A DNA stretch of 64,000 nt. It comes from Heterobilharzia americana (taxonomy: Eukaryota; Platyhelminthes; Trematoda; Strigeidida; Schistosomatidae). The position numbers and the translations under genes are program-made. The DNA is taken from the NCBI GenBank assembly GCA_944470555.2, contig OX104127.1:57320140-57384139 (forward strand), in the 5' to 3' direction. Below the pieces are notes generated by a model. It saw nothing but the letters and a program-made list of their open reading frames with translations. It was not told the DNA's origin and did no database searches. Positions 61,201 to 64,000 of the stretch are shown here, piece by piece. Position 1 is the stretch's first letter, and each line of letters starts with the position of its first letter.

Positions 61201-62746
61201 CTTAGACAATTCAAGTCTGAAATACTACATTCCTACTTGTAATACTCAGCAGAAGCTTAGTGTAAACACTGGTAAGTGATTCCATTTTAGTCTATTTATT
61301 AGAAATGTCACACGTAGTAATGAAACAGTAGCATTTGCTGGATAACGTTTCCGACACAATTTATTGTCCATATTCATATCCACAACAACTTCGAGACAGA
61401 CTATATATTCCTAATTTTTTCTCCTCTGTGATGACAAGGGTGGTAGAATTTTCCATATATAGGGGAAAGGTGCAGAATTATTCCTATTGCTGTATGTATT
61501 TCGTGTTGACTCGATAAACAAAGATTCGATTATCAATCTCTCCCTCCCTCAACCCAACTGAGTTAGTTTTCAACACTGTCGCCCGATCCCACCCTACTGT
61601 GTGATTATGTGTGTCATCAACGAACTTTTCTCTAGATTTCTTATCTTATTAGGATCTACTAATCTTGATTTAGCCAAGTTTTTGTGCTCTGTTATTCTAA
61701 TCGACCCTGGTCGACTGCTTTGACCTATGTACTTGACCCCGCAATCATTGCAAGGGAAGCGATGACATGCAATCACACAGTAGGGTGGGGATAGGGTGAT
61801 AGTGTTGAAAACTAACTCACTTGGGTGGAGGGAGGGAGAGATCGAGTCAACACCAAACACATGAGGCAATCGAAATGAATCTGCACCTTTCCCCGATATA
61901 TGGAAAATTCTACTACCCTTGTTACCACAGGGAAGGAGAGAGAGTGAGAATTAATTGAACTCTGTCTGGAAGTTGTTGTGGAGTTACCTGATATGAATAT
62001 GGACAATAAATTGTGTCCAAAATGTTGTTATCGAGTAAATGCTACTGTTTCATTACTACGTATGACATTTCTAATAAATAGACTAAAATGGGATTACAAT
62101 CGATCACGGTGCCCAAGTTTTACTCTTATATTAATGGTAAATGATGTTGAAAGAAGTCAAAGTGAAATTGAATAGATAACGAAGAGATAATAATTGTGTA
62201 CTCAAACAAACGATTAAAACATATTACTTTGAACAGAGATGATTACATTTTACACTATTCAATGAGTAAGTATAATCTACTATTTAGCTGATTACACCTT
62301 GATAATTGATGATGCATTAGTTGAAAGTCATCTTCCTTAAACAAACTAATGAACCATAAAGTTTTACATTGATTGAATTGTTTGTAAAGATGAGATGAGA
62401 GTTGAAAACAAAAAAGAAGCAATTCATAATATACAATTACTCGATAAATAAAGAGAAATACTTACACGCTTACAGATTTAATACGTTCCCCTGAAACAAG
62501 GATATGACAACATGTTGGTTGTAACAGTTCTACTGTATTCGAAGTATAACCACTATATGAATTGGAAGCTTGATTCAATACAAAATTCTTATAAGTTAGA
62601 TTGAATTCAAAAATACCTTGAGAATATTTCACTTCAGGCATGTATATAGGATGATGATGATGATGATGGTACCGATGACACGATTTCTGTTGTAAACTTT
62701 TCTCTGATTTTATTCTTGACACTACACATGGATTTATGATTACCAT
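38560..62746 (-). CDS. RUBCN: Rubicon/Pacer-like RH-domain protein, 8 exons
   Basis: Complete minus-strand gene. Coding exons: 62746-62466, 60406-60123, 57456-57197, 55410-55046, 49870-49514, 44689-44625, 41023-40727, 38918-38560. Lengths sum to 2268 bases, 756 codons with stop (755 residues), and every junction agrees in phase. The C-terminal third (about residues 516-750) is a Rubicon-homology domain. It has RCAGCG (527-532), YLKRMRFCEFFGRYFCCVCH (539-558), WDF..LPVSNFA, DLWSMADL (655-662), CERCLAQGFICEIC (688-701), ILFPF (706-710), CSACFHRTC (721-729) and CPRC (739-742). The spaced Cys and one His match the zinc ligands of the family. In animals Rubicon and Pacer bind Rab7 through this domain and regulate autophagosome and endosome maturation. 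YxKRxRxCExxGxYFC favours Rubicon/Pacer over PLEKHM or DEF8. No RUN domain is obvious in the N-terminal part. It carries a six-His run and an eight-Asp run. Confidence 0.85.
38978..39370. repeat. H2-SINE head-to-head dimer in intron 7
   Basis: Minus half 38978-39110, spacer with gatagttgcgctatgtggtg and acagaagttg, plus half 39200-39370. In the plus half the core CTGAGGAG and GAAAC, stem III (AC/GT) and a GTC cleavage triplet are intact (39277-39312), and helix I pairs with two wobbles. Helix II is reduced to two or three pairs. Confidence 0.75.
39640..40000 (-). mobile_element. LINE-C fragment
   Basis: Minus-strand piece aligned to the LHRLRWLGHVLRM and GWKRFEGGQ-like region of the LINE-C copies at 56230 and 59050 (accatctcaatcgactaagg, caccctagaacctcttc). 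Strongly decayed, with a C-rich interruption. Confidence 0.55.
40130..40265 (-). repeat. tRNA-like SINE relic
   Basis: Minus: tagaatagtggtttgttggc (A-box-like) and gggttcgaactctgttac (B-box-like) at SINE spacing. There is no acceptor-stem pairing, so it is not a tRNA gene. Confidence 0.45.
40470..40600 (-). repeat. H2-SINE fragment in intron 7
   Basis: Minus: B-box region cgagttcgattcccggcg, then a decayed hammerhead strand (ctctgaggagtcctatag). Confidence 0.5.
40727..41023 (-). CDS. RUBCN: Rubicon-like gene, exon 7
   Basis: Acceptor tttctggtttag ends at 41024. GA completes Arg with the C of exon 6. It encodes residues 538-636, YLKRMRFCEFFGRYFCCVCH through FIERCQA, the first Zn cluster and helical part of the RH domain. 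Donor GTATGT at 40726-40721. The frame leaves one G for exon 8. Confidence 0.9.
41030..41865. other. Intron 6 sequence, no feature beyond a GTG run
   Basis: AT-rich intron with a (GTG)n tract near 41343-41360. The open frame across it is not a gene. Confidence 0.45.
41870..42900 (-). mobile_element. LINE-C RT relic in intron 6
   Basis: Minus-strand text runs from FVDLKVVFGVINREV (motif A region with the second Asp-equivalent changed, about 42625) through SFLFNFTINILEGIT (42450) and WLIPRRV. It then continues to the tRNA-proximal-like end near 41890 (LHRLNWLGHVL-like). Many breaks. Confidence 0.6.
42922..42931. repeat. Target-site duplication, left copy
   Basis: atcaatccag. It is repeated exactly at 43338-43347, on the far side of the RTE copy. 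Confidence 0.6.
42932..43337 (+). mobile_element. 5'-truncated RTE insertion in intron 6
   Basis: Plus-strand 3' end with long open pieces: NKLQTFINNCLRWL (42932 onward), then (after a frameshift near 43070) HWEEVEMDWAYTEKTDWGHH, VTWRRSCEEKMRASGL, ending ALCSIRNPRDK-stop at 43335 with a very short AAT tail. It is among the best-preserved RTE copies here. It sits in sense opposite to the host gene. Confidence 0.88.
43350..44620. other. Intron 6 sequence, no gene recognised
   Basis: AT-rich. 43830-44180 may be a very old LINE fragment on minus, but no motif is firm. Confidence 0.35.
44625..44689 (-). CDS. RUBCN: Rubicon-like gene, exon 6
   Basis: A 65-base exon. Acceptor ttttttgatag ends at 44690. 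The first A completes Lys with AA of exon 5. It encodes KRKAILASQNNRCAGCGAF, the first CxxC of the RH domain, then IET and C of Arg. Donor GTGAGT at 44624-44619. Confidence 0.88.
44755..44840 (+). repeat. tRNA-like SINE relic in intron 5
   Basis: A-box-like tggtcaattggtttaggtag and B-box-like cacgttcgagttt. Not a functional tRNA. Confidence 0.4.
44890..45960 (+). mobile_element. LINE-B relic, RT catalytic box to 3' end
   Basis: Plus-strand copy retaining EYADDKVLL (44926-44952, RT catalytic box), KMQSLLNTLSGNLRMF, FTYLGSRIST, DEISARI, RDIRLSIKG-like text and HGCETWTLRV. It also keeps a decayed DVRRLQ region, DTMLAEVGSDWRKARG and a 3' UTR ending at the shared boundary (gttacgcagtaatccc, about 45905). 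It lies antisense in intron 5. Stops and frameshifts occur throughout. Confidence 0.82.
46195..46268. repeat. (AC)n microsatellite
   Basis: About 35 uninterrupted CA/AC units following four cacta units. Confidence 0.97.
46495..46800 (-). mobile_element. Penelope-like GIY-YIG relic
   Basis: Minus: LIYQFPCEVKYIGEASRSVS followed by RIAEHKNVVKHRM. IYxFPC...KYIGxxSR is the start of a GIY-YIG endonuclease as found at the C-terminus of Penelope-like elements. The rest of the element is missing. Confidence 0.7.
46835..47300. other. Intron 5 sequence, no gene recognised
   Basis: AT-rich, with a short cctacctaccta tract near 47241. Confidence 0.4.
47305..48125 (-). mobile_element. LINE-B relic, C-terminal RT region and 3' UTR
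   Basis: Minus-strand copy highly similar to the one at 44890-45960 (identical MRYVLRVPSLRLSHDTM frame in both). It extends from a decayed RIVERVMVECVDPFTYLGSR region (about 48120) to the 3' UTR. Opposite orientation to its neighbour, so the two can pair as an inverted repeat. Confidence 0.8.
48130..48480. other. Intron 5 sequence, no gene recognised
   Basis: AT-rich sequence, nothing assignable. Confidence 0.35.
48482..48760 (-). mobile_element. Short 5'-truncated RTE copy
   Basis: Minus-strand last ~270 bases: LEMYWAYTEKVYWGHHAPGQ, VTWRRSCEEEMRASGLLWSQ, ALCSIRNPRDK-stop with a TAA tail (48482-48496). A possible duplication of ttatat flanks it but is too short to trust. Confidence 0.82.
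48945..49075 (+). mobile_element. Ancient LINE-B fragment
   Basis: Plus: decayed KHCIDLQSL, then gttagtttgatctatgtaga, as in the VGLRHVG region of LINE-B. Confidence 0.4.
49080..49450. repeat. Sm-alpha-like dimer in intron 5
   Basis: Minus half 49080-49260 with a decayed ribozyme. The middle (49300-49385) is the Sm-alpha 3' part (ggtatctattggcatataag). A plus remnant 49395-49450 keeps the second core strand and tail (gacgaaacgcctattcatgg, cttctagctatcattcatc). Confidence 0.6.
49514..49870 (-). CDS. RUBCN: Rubicon-like gene, exon 5
   Basis: Acceptor after a T run. Two in-phase AG options give a start at 49870 or 49867. It encodes about residues 397-515, a Ser-rich, low-complexity stretch (SRPQSSYLSLFLNSFNS, SLKNTSMIELDNPS) ending PFGLLINPPVLKSK, which leads into the RH domain. 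Donor GTAAGT at 49513-49508, leaving AA for exon 6. Confidence 0.82.
49880..51600. other. Intron 4 sequence, no gene recognised
   Basis: AT-rich. The open frame on minus at 50925-51110 has no matching splice phase for the host gene and no known motif. Confidence 0.4.
51605..51797 (+). repeat. Extra partial copy of the inverted-duplication core
   Basis: Matches 53446-53635 in direct orientation (tcaactgatgtttcactatt through tagaatacaaaatgatatcc). It lies just outside the inner end of the right arm. Confidence 0.85.
51860..53903 (-). repeat. Right arm of large inverted duplication
   Basis: Reverse copy of 36092-38155. It holds the mirrored H2 dimer (51860-52290), Sm-alpha copy (52335-52505), unique core, TG run (53626-53645) and H2 half (53690-53880). 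Few substitutions separate the arms in the core, and divergence rises at the outer end. The arm lies in intron 4 of the Rubicon-like gene. Confidence 0.92.
53690..53880 (-). repeat. H2-SINE at outer end of right arm
   Basis: Minus copy with complete A-box region (gtggctagctcaatggtaac) and B box (gcaggttcgatccctgg). Hammerhead core CTGAGGAG, GAAAC and GTC triplet are kept. Helix I has one mismatch at the cleavage site and helix II is weakened. Confidence 0.75.
54180..54900 (-). mobile_element. Penelope-like element relic, RT end and GIY-YIG
   Basis: Minus: LIITIFSKVTYSNKYLDCSS, SHPICVKVLVTSSILRSTLH and the ITDENEWIKDVKSAN region match the C-terminal RT region of Penelope-like elements (YRKxTxTxxYLxxxSxHP). 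Further down (54330-54240) comes YNIHRADFM/YIGQTSCEMK-like text, the start of the GIY-YIG domain, then RRSSKRLP-like text. Broken by stops. Confidence 0.72.
55046..55410 (-). CDS. RUBCN: Rubicon-like gene, exon 4
   Basis: Acceptor attcttttcatag ends at 55411; starts in phase 0 with ITLIDTTIHKLDNPLTQGHQ. It encodes residues 276-396, predicted helical in places (FELREILLQTF). No domain is assigned. Donor GTAATT at 55045-55040. The frame leaves AG. Confidence 0.82.
55740..56110 (-). mobile_element. Penelope-like GIY-YIG relic, open frame
   Basis: Minus: HCIYQFKCTCGDTYIGRNNR, MQVRASEHIPKWLQKQI, SSIAKHIVETGHKIDV, AIRKLKPPLCVHKQF ending LPW-stop. This is a GIY-YIG endonuclease followed by the C-terminal end of a Penelope-like element (...AI.IR..KP.LN.Q). 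It is open for over 110 codons, longer than the other Penelope relics here. It lies in intron 3. Confidence 0.78.
56230..57105 (-). mobile_element. LINE-C relic in intron 3
   Basis: Minus: SSFLFNFVIDVLTDITLGTS, LTGIDLLPGGHPNNI, MMFQDWSTVNTLSL, MVENVDHLTSWLLTK, VADEMSTRIEKIRLEF, KTEDMKRLPDFHHRC-like, then a C-terminal end with GWRGWFEGDQTRPDE-like repeats (56339-56380, cgtctcgtctcgtcccgtct on plus). The YADD box itself is lost between LLPGG and CVELIS. Confidence 0.72.
57197..57456 (-). CDS. RUBCN: Rubicon-like gene, exon 3
   Basis: Acceptor is a long T run ending AAAG at 57457. AT completes Asp with the G of exon 2. It encodes residues 189-275: SSSDELYSPSISF, then LVREVAYFELCEFLIEQMEE (probably helical). 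Donor GTATTG at 57196-57191, phase 0. Confidence 0.82.
57545..57720 (-). repeat. Sm-alpha-like SINE in intron 2
   Basis: Minus copy. The first core base is T (ttgacgag) and helix II is replaced by an A run. Head at 57640-57715. Confidence 0.65.
57835..57905 (-). repeat. tRNA-like SINE head
   Basis: Minus: ttagctcatttagtagagca (A box) and gtcgacggttcaaat (B box) in tRNA spacing. The 3' end cannot pair with the ggggttt at the 5' end, so it is a SINE head or tRNA relic rather than a working tRNA gene. A degenerate relative lies at 59930-60000 on plus. Confidence 0.55.
57940..58650 (-). mobile_element. LINE-B relic in intron 2
   Basis: Minus copy with a long open piece: MRVEDMRRLQVFDHRCLQSI, WCQHMSNAEVRYRVLGSRGK, VVKLHRLRWLGHVLRTPSRR, LVKVDPGWKKARGGRTKTWH, then the 3' UTR to gaattactgcgtaacag (57970-57986). 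It is the best display of the family's C-terminal signature. Confidence 0.85.
59050..59830 (-). mobile_element. LINE-C relic in intron 2
   Basis: Minus copy closely matching 56230-56800 (plus-strand ccatatgcctcaaaccaaca in both). It carries the KMMLQVWSGVSSCGS and LLTKFQLR frames. It is 5'-truncated near 59830. Confidence 0.72.
59930..60005 (+). repeat. tRNA-like SINE relic
   Basis: Plus: cccataattcaatgggtaga and cattggtttgaatcttgtca, a tRNA-like pair followed by the same ttgtcatag text as the copy at 57835. Confidence 0.45.
60123..60406 (-). CDS. RUBCN: Rubicon-like gene, exon 2
   Basis: Acceptor tttttataccttag ends at 60407. A completes Val with GT of exon 1. It encodes residues 94-188: DHLRCLDQAVLDC, SHLKKSFISCDRLHTSL, an acidic run of eight Asp (about 148-155), and SSKVEFHL. 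Donor GTAATG at 60122-60117, leaving G. No known domain. Confidence 0.82.
60410..61335. other. Intron 1 sequence, no gene recognised
   Basis: AT-rich sequence without a clear repeat. Confidence 0.4.
61340..62010. repeat. Inverted repeat with Penelope fragment between arms
   Basis: Left arm about 61350-61612 and right arm about 61755-62015 (reverse) share ggtagaattttccatatat, ggggaaaggtgcag and ccaccctactgtgtgatt. Between and into the right arm, minus reads IACHRFPCNDCGVKYIGQSS and RITEHKNLAKSRLVDPNKI, a GIY-YIG start of a Penelope-like element. The arms differ by small indels and substitutions. Confidence 0.75.
62015..62460. other. Intron 1 sequence near exon 1, no feature
   Basis: AT-rich sequence, nothing recognised. 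Confidence 0.4.
62466..62746 (-). CDS. RUBCN: Rubicon-like gene, exon 1 (start codon)
   Basis: ATG at 62746-62744 in a favourable context (A at -3, G at +4). An in-frame TAA lies three codons upstream with no AG between, so this is the true initiator if translated. It encodes residues 1-94, including six His in a row (27-32) and KYSQGIFEFNLTYKNFVL. Donor GTAAGT at 62465-62460. A second GTAAGC eight bases upstream would break the phase with exon 2. No signal peptide or membrane segment is seen. Confidence 0.8.
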
Positions 62747-62924
62747 GTTTGTTTAAAGAATTTTCACAACAAAAAGAAGAGTTCCGTATTAGATAGGATT
62801 ATTAATAGTATTCAGCTATGGTTACATAAATAATAAAGATGGAATATTTAAACACTGAGGTATAGACTAGAGTATAACAAGGAGATGTACTCAGAAACCC
62901 TTGTGTGTGTGTGTATGTGTGATG

Positions 62925-63010
62925 ATTAATAATACTATCTAGTTGGCCAAATCCCAGTTTGTGGAGTAAACTTTGAACCCATTACCTATTTGATTGAAAG
63001 TTAATTACCA
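62925..63010 (-). repeat. tRNA-like SINE relic
   Basis: Minus: attggttttggtaattaac and aatgggttcaaagttt, a degenerate A/B box pair. It lies upstream of the Rubicon-like gene. Confidence 0.35.
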
Positions 63011-63179
63011 AAACCAATGAATCACAGTTCCATAATGGAAACGAAAAGTAAATTTGACTGGCTTGTTGATAAATTCTTTCAACTATACCGACTTTATCGC
63101 GGTTACAATCCATTTTACGCTTTCACTTCTCAAGTTAAATCCATATTGAAGAGTGTACAACTAAAACTTTACAAGTATA

Positions 63180-64000
63180 ATTATTATTATTATTTGTCCC
63201 TTGGGTTTCTAGTGGAACATAGGGATACAGTAGCACATTGCCATTGCACACTGTTCTCGGCACTCTTTTCAACCTAGATCCACGACTGCCCAGAAGCTTT
63301 CATTTCTTCCTCATATCATCTTGACTATATCACCCTCGCCTCTGATGCCCAACTCGTCGTTTCCCATTTCGGTTCCACTCGAGGGCGTGGTTTACGCTGT
63401 GATATCCCCAAACGGCCTTCTCAGTGTATTTCAATCCAATCCAACTCCACCATCCCCTGCATATTTGTTGGGAGATGGCTTCTTGGTTGCTTCGTTGCCA
63501 ACCAGAGTTCCCCCATGCTTATTCTGATCATGCTTTTCCCAACGCGCCAAGTCCATCAACCATCATATACAAGCACTGGATTACTGTTCAAAATCCGGAT
63601 CCTGTTCACGCTTTATACTGGGAGCAGCACACTGGATCTCCGCAATTATTTCAGATTAATAAAGGCCTGTCTTGCTTTTCCGATCGTGGCTTTCATATCC
63701 TCATCTGAGTCGCCGGCAATAGTAGAAACGACGCTGCCTACGTAGGTCAAAGAGACAACTTCCTGCAAATTCCTCCGCCGATTGTCACTGATGCTTGCTG
63801 TTGTTACCCAGTTGGTTGGATGAGTATCTTCATCACCTCCGTCTTCTCCAAGTTCATTTGAAGTCTTATCTGTGCTGCCCTGCCTCCACTTACAACTTGT
63901 TAGTCTCCGCCGGTAGACCATCGAGCTTGTCCGAAATTACACATGAATCATCGTCGAAATAAACATCTAGTACGTCCTTTATATCGGCCAAACACCTCCT
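63180..64000 (-). mobile_element. RTE-type LINE relic, cut by window end
   Basis: Minus copy with TTA tail (63180-63193) and the SRNPRD-like end, then C-terminal text, FTYVGSVVSTIAGDSDEDMK, ATIGKARQAFINLK (about 63670) and DDDSC, running off the window. It lies upstream of the Rubicon-like gene in the same sense. Confidence 0.82.

Overview
The window looks like nuclear DNA of a blood fluke (Schistosoma or a close relative). I base this on several things. It holds many copies of a tRNA-headed short repeat that ends in a hammerhead ribozyme, as in the Schistosoma Sm-alpha family. It holds RTE-type LINE relics with an ALCSIRNPRDK-stop C-terminus and a TAA-repeat tail, Penelope-like GIY-YIG relics, and Gypsy gag/integrase relics. 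The sequence is AT-rich, with long introns and GT-AG splice sites. I cannot name the species.

Two host genes are visible, both on the minus strand. The first is complete: eight coding exons (62746 down to 38560) whose splice phases all agree and add up to 756 codons including the stop. Its last three exons encode a Rubicon-homology (RH) zinc-binding domain, so it is best read as a Rubicon/Pacer-like regulator of autophagy and endosome maturation. The second is partial: an exon at 19194-18888 joins in phase to an exon at 9821-9229 that carries a FLYWCH zinc finger. It leaves the window to the left.

The rest is mostly repeats. 1-9 kb: LINE relics, hammerhead SINE dimers and a tandem hammerhead-repeat array. 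9.8-18.9 kb (FLYWCH intron): more LINE pieces and a decayed gag-protease region. 19-38 kb (between the genes): RTE copies, a decayed Gypsy integrase, an internally deleted RTE element with endonuclease and RT remains, and a second LINE. 36-54 kb: a near-perfect inverted duplication of about 2 kb whose arms lie 13.7 kb apart and flank exons 5-8 of the Rubicon-like gene. 54-64 kb: introns of that gene with Penelope, LINE and SINE relics.

The most notable structures are the inverted duplication around the gene's 3' half, two SINE families that each encode a type I hammerhead core, the habit of these SINEs to sit head-to-head with a shared spacer, and a tandem hammerhead array split by an RTE insertion with a visible target-site duplication. 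No CRISPR array, operon, rRNA gene or convincing functional tRNA gene was found. Family labels LINE-B, LINE-C, H2-SINE and repeat X are local names used only here. Boundaries of repeats are estimates by eye, usually good to about 10-30 bases.
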